Assembly (NCBI RefSeq): GCF_900113255.1
Contig: NZ_FOOR01000012.1
Location: forward strand, 1 to 64,000
Reading direction: 5' to 3'
Length of the DNA: 64,000 nucleotides
Source: Novosphingobium sp. CF614
GTDB lineage: Bacteria > Pseudomonadota > Alphaproteobacteria > Sphingomonadales > Sphingomonadaceae
Shown: one piece after another, positions 1 through 8,571 of the stretch
Layout: every line of letters begins with the position of its first letter
Numbering within the stretch: the first letter of the stretch is position 1
Notes under the pieces: model-generated
Database searches by the model: none
Told to the model about the DNA's origin: nothing
What the model saw: the letters and a program-made list of their open reading frames with translations, nothing else
Position numbers and translations under genes: made by a program

Positions 1-529
1 TCCGTGTCGATCCAAGATCGTGCTCCCTTCGCCAGTCTTGAATCCGATCCGCGCGCAAAAGGGAAGCCCATAAATGTCCACACGCCTTAGTTTTGCTATA
101 GCACTGGCAGTGGTTCCGCCCCCCCTCACCAACTGGCCAGAGCGCCTGTCATGAGCACCGCGGCAAGGGCGACAGAGCCGATGTGCGCGGGCTCGATCTG
201 AGCGCTCCGTTATGCTCGCCAAGCGCAATAACCCGACCGTCATTCATCATGCCGAGACCCGGCGCGGCAATGACCCGTGTGTTGAACCCGCCGGGATGTC
301 TCCCTGCAGCAGAAATCATCAAAACGACGGTTCTATGGGACATGAATCGGATCGCAGGGGAAATTCGAGGTCAAGGATGATCGGAAGTGTGACTGGTCAT
401 GGTCGAGCAGTTTGGGTGACCATTACATTTTGGGTAACGATCAGCCTTTCTGCCTTTGTAACGTGCCTGCAGCCGCCGTCGCGCTCACACCGTCCGCACT
501 TGCTTCCAGCTTAAAAGGTGCGGAATTTC
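1..529. other. Non-coding left edge / autotransporter upstream region
   Basis: No convincing gene is seen here. The short open frames on both strands lack ribosome binding sites, family motifs and the strong GC third-position bias of the rest of the window, and the composition is more AT-rich than the genes to the right. It presumably contains the promoter of the autotransporter that begins at 530. No promoter could be assigned with confidence. Confidence 0.6.
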
Positions 530-2722
530 ATGAAAAATCTCTCTAGGTTACTTGGCGTCGGCGTTCTTGCATGCACGGCAGTTCCCTCATCGGTATTCGC
601 GCAGGACGCAGGCATCACAGGTGATGCCGATATTCCGGGCAAGCCCACGCCCAACGTCGGCATCGGCTTTTTCGACATTTCCGGTAATGGCAGCACCATA
701 GCGGGCGTCCTGCGTGTCGATGCCACGACATACAGAGCCTACCGGATCACGGCTTCAGGTTATGAGGCGCTGCCCGGCATCGATGGCGATGCCTATGTGC
801 TGGCAAACGGTGTCTCCGACGACGGAACCGTAATCGCCGGCCTCTCCGCCGCGACCTACATTTCCCGGTCGGCGGCGGTGGTCTGGGAAGGCACCAGCAT
901 GACCACGCTTGCGCATCTCAACCCTACGGCGGGCTACTCTCAGTCGAGCGCCGCCAATGGCGTTTCGGGTGATGGTGCCGTAATTGTCGGTAGCAGCGCC
1001 ACAAGCACGGGGGCGACACATGCCGTGCGCTGGGTGAACAAGGGAACGCCCGAAGATCTCAACGGCGACGACTTCGTCAGTTCCATCGCCCTGCGGGCCA
1101 GCCGCGATGGCCGTGTCGTCGCTGGCTATGGCGGCAATGCAACGTACACGAACGAAGCCTTCGTCTGGACCCAGAACGGCGGCATGGTGGGGCTGGGCGT
1201 ATTGCCGGCGGATGTCGGCACCACATATGCGAAGAGCCGTGCAACCGATGTTTCCGCCGACGGCAACGTGGTCGTCGGCTTTTCAGCGGGCCACGGCAAC
1301 GGGGACGATATGGAAGCGTTCCGCTGGACCAGTGGCGGCGGCATGACCGGTCTGGGCTTACTGTCGGGCGGGACACACAGCCGTGCCTATGCTGTCAATG
1401 CCGACGGTACGGTCATCGTTGGTTCCGCCACCCAGCCCGGCACCTATGTCGCACAGGAACTCGTGGCATTCCGCTGGACGCAGAGCGGCGGAATGCAGAC
1501 GGTGTCGGCATGGCTCACGGCCAATGGCGTCAGTGTTGGCAGCAACACCTTCACCGATGCCACCGGTGTCAGCGACGATGGCAACGTCGTCATCGGGACG
1601 GGCCAGATCAACGGAACCACCCAGCAGTACATCGCCCGAGTGGCCGCATCGACGGGCGGCGGCGACAATCCGGGCGACGGCGGCACTGGCGGCGGTGACA
1701 CTGGCGGTGGCGATACGGGCGGCGGTGACACCGGTGGCGGCGACAACGGTGGCGGGGACAACGGTGGCGGGGACAATGGCGGCTTGATCGGCCTTGTCGA
1801 TTATCTCTACACCGTTTCGAACAATGGCGGCGTCACCTTCCAGAACCTGATCAACGGGGCGAACGTCATCCTGTTCGGGGCCCACCACCGTCCGCTTCTG
1901 GACTACGCCGGCAACGGCCGCACCTGCGGCTGGATCACGGGCGACTATGCCGAATCGAACCGGAACAACCGCCGCAACGTGAGCGGTGAAGCCGGCATCT
2001 GTCATGACCTTGCGGAAGGCGTGCGCATCGGTTTCGGCGGCGGCGCGGACGGCATCGACCTCGATACGTCGTTCGGTGGCCAGTCGAAAGCCGACGGCTA
2101 TCACCTGGTGGGCGAACTCGATGTGCAGCCGCAGGGAATGCCGCTGATCTTCAGCCTCACCGGCTATTACGCGGACTGGAACGTATCGCTCGCCCGTGCC
2201 TACCAAAACGGAACCGGCATCGACGTTTCCAGGAGCAAGACTGATGCCCGCGCCTGGGCCCTGCGCGGCCGGGCCGACTGGCGCGACATGGTGCGGCTGG
2301 GCAAGGATGTGAGTCTGTCGAGCTACGCGGCCTTCTCGCACATCCATGTCGGCATGGATGGCTACACCGAAACCGGCGGCGCCTTCCCGCTGGCCATGAA
2401 CGCGATGAAGTCGAACACCGATGAAATGCGCCTTGGCGGCATCCTCGGCGCGAACCTCGCGGACAAGGTCAGGCTGCAGATCTCCGGCGAGTGGGTCCAC
2501 CGCTTCGATCCCACCGCGGCCCCGTTGACCGGCACGATCCTCGGTGTCGGCGGCTTCGCCGTGGCAGGAGCGGTGCCGGAGCAGGACTGGGGCCGCGCAG
2601 GGCTCGATCTGGACTTCGGCCTCAGCAGTCGGACGATGCTCTCGTTCTCCGGCCACGCGATGCTGGGCCATGGCGACGACGCCCGTCTGGGCGGCAGCGC
2701 CAGCCTGCGCTTCAACTTCTGA
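530..2722 (+). CDS. HAF-repeat autotransporter (type V secreted outer-membrane protein)
   Basis: Predicted 730-residue autotransporter. An N-terminal signal peptide (KNLSRLLGVGVLACTAVPSS, ending near VFA/QDAG) is followed by about 340 residues of HAF-type repeats. These are recurring blocks such as GVSDDGTVIAG, GVSGDGAVIVG, DVSADGNVVVG and AVNADGTVIVG alternating with AFRWT/AFVWT strands, which suggests a beta-propeller-like passenger. A Gly/Asp/Thr/Asn linker (about residues 377-418) leads to a C-terminal beta-barrel of roughly 280 residues ending in SLRFNF, with the terminal Phe expected of BAM substrates. The ATG at 530 was chosen because AAAAGG at 513-518 sits about 11 nt upstream; an in-frame GTG at 518 overlaps that site. 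It converges on the CHAT operon with only 33 bp between them, so both may be parts of one cell-surface system. The passenger's ligand or activity is unknown. Confidence 0.88.
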   Translation: MKNLSRLLGVGVLACTAVPSSVFAQDAGITGDADIPGKPTPNVGIGFFDISGNGSTIAGVLRVDATTYRAYRITASGYEALPGIDGDAYVLANGVSDDGTVIAGLSAATYISRSAAVVWEGTSMTTLAHLNPTAGYSQSSAANGVSGDGAVIVGSSATSTGATHAVRWVNKGTPEDLNGDDFVSSIALRASRDGRVVAGYGGNATYTNEAFVWTQNGGMVGLGVLPADVGTTYAKSRATDVSADGNVVVGFSAGHGNGDDMEAFRWTSGGGMTGLGLLSGGTHSRAYAVNADGTVIVGSATQPGTYVAQELVAFRWTQSGGMQTVSAWLTANGVSVGSNTFTDATGVSDDGNVVIGTGQINGTTQQYIARVAASTGGGDNPGDGGTGGGDTGGGDTGGGDTGGGDNGGGDNGGGDNGGLIGLVDYLYTVSNNGGVTFQNLINGANVILFGAHHRPLLDYAGNGRTCGWITGDYAESNRNNRRNVSGEAGICHDLAEGVRIGFGGGADGIDLDTSFGGQSKADGYHLVGELDVQPQGMPLIFSLTGYYADWNVSLARAYQNGTGIDVSRSKTDARAWALRGRADWRDMVRLGKDVSLSSYAAFSHIHVGMDGYTETGGAFPLAMNAMKSNTDEMRLGGILGANLADKVRLQISGEWVHRFDPTAAPLTGTILGVGGFAVAGAVPEQDWGRAGLDLDFGLSSRTMLSFSGHAMLGHGDDARLGGSASLRFNF
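1657..1785 (+). repeat. In-frame Gly-rich linker repeats in the autotransporter
   Basis: Degenerate 12-bp tandem units of the form GGCGGYGAYACY/AAC encode a run of GGGDT and GGGDN motifs between passenger and barrel. Being in frame and inside the gene, they read as a flexible linker and a likely site of length variation by slippage. Confidence 0.7.
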
Positions 2723-2755
2723 AGCCGCCGCCACTCGTCAGCGTCGGCGCGTCCC

Positions 2756-5665
2756 TCAGGGCGCGCCGACCAGCGAGAAGGCAGCCCAGACAGCCGGGTG
2801 GGAGGCATCGGGAATGGCAGGATCATCGGCCAGTGCCATCATCGCCCGGCGCAGGGCTTCGGGCCGGGCATGGCCCGCCGCACTTTCCCGCAGTGTCGCC
2901 ACCGTCAGCCGGGTGGCGGCATCATCGCGCAAGGGCCAGGAGGAAACCAGAAGGTTGCGCGCACCCGCCCTGACGAAGGCACTGGCAAGGCCGCTCAACT
3001 GCGGTGCGCCCGGTTCCGATCCCGCCGCGCTGTTGCAGGCGGACAGGACCACCCAGTCGGCATTGAGCTTCCACTGCGCGATCTCGCTCGCCGTCAGCAG
3101 GACTGAGGTGTCCCCATCCGGCGACAGCAGCAGTGCTGCCTCGCCCGCATTTCCGCTCTCGCTGGGAGCCAGGCCGTGGGTGGCAAAGGCAATGATCTGG
3201 AACCTGTCGAGCGGCTGTGCCATGATCTGCGCCCTGGTCGCGTCCGCTCCCGCCAGCAACACCGACCGTTCCTCGCCGAAGGCGGCCCCCATCTGGCGCA
3301 ATTCAACAGCGGCGCCGGGCAGCGGGGCAAAGGCAGGGGCACTGCCCAGTTCCACCCGTCCGCCCCTGACCGCGATCTTGCCCGGTGCGAGTTTCAGCGA
3401 CGGTCCCGTAACCGGATCGCCAATGCCGAGAAACGCAAGATCGGCCTTCGGCGCACCGGATGCGGCGGCGAACCGGGACGCTCCACCGGCCAGACCTGTC
3501 AGCAACGTCACGGCATGGGTGCGCGCCAGCCAGCCAGGCCTGCCGGGCGATCCGCCGGGCGCCTCCAGAAGGCTGAGCGGCAATTCCGCCAGAACGCCGC
3601 TGGGCGCGTACCGCAGATCGCGATGGCTGTTCAGGATGGGCCGCAGGGCGGGCGCAAACAGGGCATCGTAGAGACCGCGCGCCGCGGCATGGTCGAAATG
3701 GGCGGCCGAGCCCCTGGCGCGAAAATCATCTATCGATCCCCGGATACGGTGAACCAGTGCCGTGACCTTGGCGGACGGTGCGGCCGGAGCGGAAGCCATC
3801 CCGTCACGCGTGATCGCCATGGTCATGCCGCCACGCTGGGCCATCAGCGGCACGATCACCACCTGGTCCGGCCTCAGGCTGCTGCGGAAGGATGCCAGAT
3901 CGGTGACCTCCGGCCGGGTGCGGCGGGCAAAATCGGGCAGGACCGCGCTCAGTTCCCGCTCGCGCAGCGCTAGGGCCGCGTCGGCTTCGGCAATGGACGC
4001 ATTAATGGCGGGCAGTTCTGACGGGTTTTCCGCCTGCGCGACATTGCGTCTGCGGTCCAGCGACTGACGGACGGTCGCCGCCTGCTGATAGGCGAACAGC
4101 CGGTCCGCGACTCGCGGGTCGGCGGTAGCCCGGCGAGCGAACGACTGGGCTTCCGCCGTGGTGATCTCGCTGATCGAGATCAGCTGCATTACCCGGAAAG
4201 CGAGTTCGGTATCGCCCGCATCGATGGCCATGCGCGCCAGAGCAAGGAAACTGGACAGCACCAGCGAGCGATAGCGGATGCGCTGCCGGGCATTGGCATC
4301 GGTGGCGACCAACTTTTCAGCCATCCGTTCGAATACGGGCCGGGCAGCAGCCGTCCCGGCCACAGGTCCCTTGGCCGCGCCGACCACGCGCGAATAGGCC
4401 AGCTCCAGGCTCATGCGCCGCAAGCTGTCTTCGGGCAGGGTCGCCCTGACGGCAGCAACAGCCGCCTCTGAAAGCGCGAGCGCCTGTTCCGCACGTCCAT
4501 TCGCCGCCATGACGGCAGCAAGGTGGAGGCGTGCTTGCGGAATCGCCTGATTGTCGGGCTTCAGATGTCCCTCGGCATAACGCACTGCGGCCTGCGCACG
4601 CTCCACCGCCAGCTTGCCATCGCCCCGGTTGCTGGCCGATTCCGAGGCAAACCGCAGCGTATCGACAGGCGCGGTGAAACTGCCCTCGGGCGCCTGTTCA
4701 AACCATTTGAGCGCCTGCATCCAGAGCGCCTCTGCCTCAAGGCCACGCCCCATGTAATCAAGCGTGGTCGCAAGATTGGAAAGCGCGGTGGCTCGTTGGT
4801 TGAGATTGCCCGGCTGGTAACGCGCGAACAGGTCAACCGACTTGCGCAGCAGCACTTCCGCCTCGGCAAAGCGGCCCGAATTGCGCAAGTCCACACCGTA
4901 GTTGTTCAGCGCAACGAGAAAGGCGGGGCTTGCTTCTGGCGCATGTTCGACGCCCCATGCGACTGCCTTCTCCTGCACGGCGAGGCTTTCCTCCAGCCGT
5001 CCGGCGGCATCGAGCGCCGCGCCCAGGTTAGAGAGGGCGGTCAGGTTTCCCGTCGCACCTTCAGCGAGGCACGATCTTGCATTTTCGGCCATGCGCCTGC
5101 TCGCCGCAATCGCTCCGGGGCCGTCGCCCTTTTGCGAGGCGATGAAATTGCGAGCCATTGCGGACCAGTATGCCTGAACGCTAAGGTCGTCCCTTCCCCC
5201 GAACCGGGATGCCTCGGCGGCCGAAAGCAATCGCACCGCTTCTTCAGGCTTGCCGAAGATGGCCGCAAGCAGCGAACCGTTGGATAGCCGCACGCTGTCG
5301 AAATCCGGATCGGGAGCGGCAGGCGCCAGTGCCATGGCGCGCGCCTGAGCCGCCACAGAGGCATCATTGTCGTTCCCGCCCTGCGTGTAGGACAGCCAGA
5401 CCAGACCACGGACGATCATCTGGGGCGGCACGCCCGGGGTGCCTTCCGCCTCATCGAGAAACGCCTTCCAGTCGCGCACCAGCTCGGTCTGGTCCCCGTC
5501 GATGTCCTTTGCCGCAAGGCGGGCATACTGCGCCGTCATGGGCGCCTCCGCGGGCCAGGCAGGCGCGATGGGCTTGCGATCGCACTGGGCACGGACCGGG
5601 ACGGCTGCGATGGACACGAGGAATGATGTGGCAAGAAGCCACTGCGCGCATTTCATCAGTATCAT
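2756..5665 (-). CDS. Secreted TPR-CHAT domain protein (caspase-like peptidase family)
   Basis: 969-residue protein with a signal peptide (residues 1 to about 26, ending VPVRAQ), so probably periplasmic. A long alpha-helical middle section carries TPR-like repeats, for example ALSNLGAALDAAGRLEESLA and ALNNYGVDLRNSGRFAEAEV. The C-terminal third is a CHAT domain. The expected caspase-like dyad is visible as FATHG (His830) and VVLSACNSA (Cys877), followed by the conserved LLVSSWPL strand. CHAT proteins are clan CD cysteine peptidases (separase and gingipain relatives), usually activated through their TPR part. The gene is last in an operon with a response regulator, a histidine kinase and a small secreted protein; 18 bp separate it from the latter. 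The initiation codon is ATG at 5665, with ATG at 5656 as an alternative. Substrate unknown; the small secreted neighbour and the adjacent autotransporter are candidates by context only. Confidence 0.88.
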   Translation of the reverse strand: MILMKCAQWLLATSFLVSIAAVPVRAQCDRKPIAPAWPAEAPMTAQYARLAAKDIDGDQTELVRDWKAFLDEAEGTPGVPPQMIVRGLVWLSYTQGGNDNDASVAAQARAMALAPAAPDPDFDSVRLSNGSLLAAIFGKPEEAVRLLSAAEASRFGGRDDLSVQAYWSAMARNFIASQKGDGPGAIAASRRMAENARSCLAEGATGNLTALSNLGAALDAAGRLEESLAVQEKAVAWGVEHAPEASPAFLVALNNYGVDLRNSGRFAEAEVLLRKSVDLFARYQPGNLNQRATALSNLATTLDYMGRGLEAEALWMQALKWFEQAPEGSFTAPVDTLRFASESASNRGDGKLAVERAQAAVRYAEGHLKPDNQAIPQARLHLAAVMAANGRAEQALALSEAAVAAVRATLPEDSLRRMSLELAYSRVVGAAKGPVAGTAAARPVFERMAEKLVATDANARQRIRYRSLVLSSFLALARMAIDAGDTELAFRVMQLISISEITTAEAQSFARRATADPRVADRLFAYQQAATVRQSLDRRRNVAQAENPSELPAINASIAEADAALALRERELSAVLPDFARRTRPEVTDLASFRSSLRPDQVVIVPLMAQRGGMTMAITRDGMASAPAAPSAKVTALVHRIRGSIDDFRARGSAAHFDHAAARGLYDALFAPALRPILNSHRDLRYAPSGVLAELPLSLLEAPGGSPGRPGWLARTHAVTLLTGLAGGASRFAAASGAPKADLAFLGIGDPVTGPSLKLAPGKIAVRGGRVELGSAPAFAPLPGAAVELRQMGAAFGEERSVLLAGADATRAQIMAQPLDRFQIIAFATHGLAPSESGNAGEAALLLSPDGDTSVLLTASEIAQWKLNADWVVLSACNSAAGSEPGAPQLSGLASAFVRAGARNLLVSSWPLRDDAATRLTVATLRESAAGHARPEALRRAMMALADDPAIPDASHPAVWAAFSLVGAP

Positions 5666-5683
5666 GCCCCCCGGCTGGAACGC

Positions 5684-6205
5684 TTACTGCATCACGATAA
5701 CGAACTTTGCGGGCCTTTTGCCAGCGTTCATGAGTTTGACCCGGACGCGGCCGGTAAAGACCGGCACCCAGTCACAATTGGCGGTGCCTTCCCGCACGCT
5801 GCAACTGCGTTCCTGATCTCCATCGTTGACCTGCAACCGGAACCTGATCGGAATCGTCGGGAAGGCGGCAACACGGGCGCGTCGTCCGGCAAGGAACGAC
5901 TGTTCCAGCGCATAGCGGCCGCCTGGTTGCAGCGTGATGTTCAGATAGGCGGGGCCCAGCACGCGCTCGCGGTAGGCGGGGCTCGCCTCGCCACGCCACT
6001 GCGCCGCCAGATCAGCTGCACCCTCGACCGGATGGGCACCTAGCGCGGCCAGAGCGGAAGCTGCCGCCGCCGTCTGCTCCGCCTGGCCAGTGGCCTCGCC
6101 GCTCATACCTGCCCGAAGGGCGGCAACGGTCCGCGCAAAATCGTCCCGCGGTGCCGCCCCGGCCAGGAGCGCAAGAGCACCGGCGGCAAATACGATACGA
6201 ATCAC
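5684..6205 (-). CDS. Small secreted protein of the CHAT operon
   Basis: 173-residue protein not recognised as a named family. It has a signal peptide (residues 1 to about 18, IRIVFAAGALALLAGAA), an Ala-rich helical part, then a C-terminal beta-rich part of about 90 residues with one Cys pair (CSVREGTANC) that could form a disulfide in the periplasm. The final strand pattern (TGRVRVKLMNAGKRPAKFVI) resembles pre-peptidase C-terminal type beta-sandwiches, which is an inference. Translation starts at a GTG that overlaps the kinase stop codon (GTGA). An AAAGGAG about 6 nt upstream supports this start and indicates coupling. The position between sensor kinase and CHAT protein suggests a partner, inhibitor or substrate of the CHAT protein. 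Confidence 0.75.
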   Translation of the reverse strand: MIRIVFAAGALALLAGAAPRDDFARTVAALRAGMSGEATGQAEQTAAAASALAALGAHPVEGAADLAAQWRGEASPAYRERVLGPAYLNITLQPGGRYALEQSFLAGRRARVAAFPTIPIRFRLQVNDGDQERSCSVREGTANCDWVPVFTGRVRVKLMNAGKRPAKFVIVMQ

Positions 6206-7545
6206 GCCGTCTCCTTTCTCGAAATCACGAAGCGCGCGCCGGGACGGGCATCCTCGACCCGGATCGACAGGCCATGACGTGCGGCAATCACCCGCACCAG
6301 CGACAGACCAAGGCCATGCCCGGGGGGCGAGCCACCGTCGGCCGCGCGGGCGAAGCGTTGGAAGATGTGTTCCCGTTCAGCCTCGCGGATACCGGGTCCG
6401 TTGTCCTCCACCACCAGTTCCGGCCCCGGCGCCAGCGACATGCGCACGCTGCACCCGGCCGGCGCGAACTTCAGCGCGTTGTCGAGCAAGTTCGCGATCA
6501 TGCGGCTGATCTGCATGGGTTCGCCGAACAGCTCGATGCCGGGTGCGATGCGGGCGGTGAAGGCAAGCCCCGCCTCTTCGGCGCTGGCCGCGTACAGATC
6601 CGCGAGATCGCCGACGAGCTCGGACAAGTCGACCCGCTCGCTCTGCCTTTCCTCGACCGTCTCGGTCAGCGCGATGTCGAGGAGGACTTCGAACAGCGAA
6701 ACGATCTGCCGGATGTCCGCGCGCGCGCATTCCAGCTCCGCGGTGACGGCCGGATCGCCACCGGCCTGCTCGATCAGGTGCAGCAGGCGGGTGTCGAGAT
6801 GGACCAGCGGCGTGCGCAGTTCATGCGCGATGCCATCGCTGATCCGCCGCTGCGCCACCACGAACTCTGCATTGCGCTCGAGGTGCCGTGCCACGTGGCC
6901 GCCGAGCACGTCGAACTCGTCGTGCCCCGCTGCCTCGGGGGGGCGGGCTAGCAGATCGCCTGCCTCGAAACGGGCGAACGCATCGTTGAGAGCCGCGATC
7001 CGCGCGCGAAAGCGCCGCGCCATCACCAGCGCCACGCCCAACGCCGCGGCCATCAACAGTGCAGCCACCGCCAGCAGCCGCAAGGTCAGTGCCCTGGTAA
7101 TCTCCTGCAACGGCGCTTCGCTACGCCCGACGAAAAGGGCGTACTGCCCGCGCAGCAGCGTCGCCCGCACATGGATGGCATCGCCCCCGACATTCCACTC
7201 CCCCTGTGCCGACTGCGCGGGATCGAAGGGCGGGACGGCTGGCAGGTTGCCCGCAAGGCGGCGGCCACCCGGCGCGAGCAGCAGGTAGTAGGGTCGTGCG
7301 TTCCAGCCGGCGGAGATGTCCGCGCGATCACCGATGCGGCGCACGAGTTCATCGATTCCACCCTGCTCGGCCACGTCCACCAAGCCGGCGATGTCGGTAT
7401 CGACCATGTGCAGCAGGTCCGCCTGGACCGTATCGCGTACGGTCGCGATCGTGGCGAAAGCGAACGCGCTCAATCCGGTTAGCATCAGCCCGATCGTCAC
7501 CAGCGCCTGCCGGACGGCAACCGAATGGAACCCGCTGGCGCCCAC
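6202..7545 (-). CDS. Sensor histidine kinase (OmpR-partner type)
   Basis: 447-residue inner-membrane histidine kinase. TM1 is about residues 11-33 and TM2 about 155-177, enclosing a periplasmic sensor region of about 120 residues; a HAMP-like linker follows. The H-box is AHELRTPL with phospho-acceptor His241. The ATPase domain shows the N box (NLLDNALKFAP), G1 (DNGPGI), F box (FQRFAR) and G2 (GHGLGLSL). It starts at a GTG 3 nt after the stop of the response regulator and overlaps the downstream secreted-protein gene by 4 bp, so it is the second gene of the regulator-kinase-secreted protein-CHAT operon. The input signal is unknown but is presumably periplasmic. Confidence 0.93.
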   Translation of the reverse strand: MGASGFHSVAVRQALVTIGLMLTGLSAFAFATIATVRDTVQADLLHMVDTDIAGLVDVAEQGGIDELVRRIGDRADISAGWNARPYYLLLAPGGRRLAGNLPAVPPFDPAQSAQGEWNVGGDAIHVRATLLRGQYALFVGRSEAPLQEITRALTLRLLAVAALLMAAALGVALVMARRFRARIAALNDAFARFEAGDLLARPPEAAGHDEFDVLGGHVARHLERNAEFVVAQRRISDGIAHELRTPLVHLDTRLLHLIEQAGGDPAVTAELECARADIRQIVSLFEVLLDIALTETVEERQSERVDLSELVGDLADLYAASAEEAGLAFTARIAPGIELFGEPMQISRMIANLLDNALKFAPAGCSVRMSLAPGPELVVEDNGPGIREAEREHIFQRFARAADGGSPPGHGLGLSLVRVIAARHGLSIRVEDARPGARFVISRKETA

Positions 7546-7548
7546 GGA

Positions 7549-8232
7549 TCAGTTCGCGTGAGCCGGCCGCAGGCGATAGCCCTTGCCGCGAACGGTCTCG
7601 AGCCAAGGCTGGCCGAAACCCTCGTCCAGCTTACGCCGCAGACGCACAAGGTTGACGTCGATCACATTGGTCTGCGGGTCGAAATTGAGTTTCCACACGC
7701 GGAGCAACAACATCTGCCGCGTCACCACCTGGCCCGCATTTTCCATCAGCAGTTTCAGGACATCGAATTCCTTGGGACTGAGCTTGAGGTGCTGGCCTGC
7801 CCGATACGCGGTCCGCGCCTTCAGATGCATTTCGATGTCGCCATGGACAATCACCGGCTGGTTGGCCAGCGCCGCGCCGCGCCGGTGGAGGGCGCGCACG
7901 CGCGCAACAAGCTCAGTTGGCTCGAAAGGCTTGGCAAGATAGTCGTCGGCCCCGACATCGAGCCCTTCGACCCTGTGCTGCGCCCTACCAAGTGCGGAAA
8001 GCATGAGCACGGGCTTTCGAATACCCGATCCGCGAAGCTGCTCGATGGCGGCAATCCCATCCATGCCAGGCAGCATCCGGTCCATGATGATGACGTCGAA
8101 ATCGGCCGTCGCGGCATGGCGCAATCCCGCTTCCGCTTCCGCATCCCAAACACACTCGATCCCCTCGCGGACCAGCGTTTCCGAAATGGCCCGAGCTGTC
8201 AGCGCATCGTCTTCGATCAGCAACGTTCGCAA
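7549..8232 (-). CDS. OmpR/PhoB-family response regulator
   Basis: 227-residue response regulator: receiver domain (acidic pair in LLIEDD, phospho-acceptor Asp51 in IIMDRMLPGMDG, Lys in AKPFEP) and C-terminal winged helix (KLSPKEFDVLKLLMENAGQV ... VDVNLVRLRRKL-type end). The start chosen is a TTG at 8232. It gives the canonical receiver N-terminus (RTLLIEDDA) and has AAAGG 8 nt upstream. An in-frame ATG at 8292 would add 20 residues that do not match the family. First gene of the four-gene operon ending in the CHAT protein. It probably regulates this operon and possibly the convergent autotransporter gene (inference). Confidence 0.92.
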   Translation of the reverse strand: MRTLLIEDDALTARAISETLVREGIECVWDAEAEAGLRHAATADFDVIIMDRMLPGMDGIAAIEQLRGSGIRKPVLMLSALGRAQHRVEGLDVGADDYLAKPFEPTELVARVRALHRRGAALANQPVIVHGDIEMHLKARTAYRAGQHLKLSPKEFDVLKLLMENAGQVVTRQMLLLRVWKLNFDPQTNVIDVNLVRLRRKLDEGFGQPWLETVRGKGYRLRPAHAN

Positions 8233-8571
8233 CCAACACGCCTTTGCAGTTGTGAGCAGGTGTTCCGGTAGCTGCAGAATGGACCAGTCCACCAGTTATA
8301 TTCGCTGTAATTTACCCGCTCTCGATCCCACCGAAAAGGGTGTGCCTAGCTACCTTCTAGGATGGGCTTTCTGCAAGGTGTTCGCGAAATGCATCTTGAG
8401 AGCGCCATGTTTGCTGCACCTCGACGTTTACAGGACAACCATGCCCATCTTGAACCTTGTGCGATCACGGCCAAGCCATCCGGTCGAACAGCACCGAGAA
8501 TACGATTGCCCCTGGAAGAACGCACTCCCCTGTTGCACCGTGTGGCCCGCCGGAGTAAGGCCCCGCCCGCC
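8233..8571. other. Divergent intergenic region, regulator operon / aminotransferase
   Basis: 339 bp between the divergent regulator and aminotransferase genes. It is expected to hold both promoters. An AT-rich stretch at about 8293-8312 (TTATATTCGCTGTAATTTA) is the best promoter-like patch. No clear operator repeat was found. The aminotransferase frame stays open upstream into this region, but nothing in it resembles the family. Confidence 0.5.

Noticed and set aside
1657-1785. Repeat array resembling a short CRISPR
   Set aside because: Units are in frame, adjacent without spacers and encode a Gly-rich linker inside a gene.
1358-2734. 458-residue open frame on the minus strand opposite the autotransporter
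   Set aside because: It mirrors a gene with clear repeats and a barrel; its protein is Val/Ala/Gly-biased, with no motif or ribosome site. Typical of GC-rich antisense frames.
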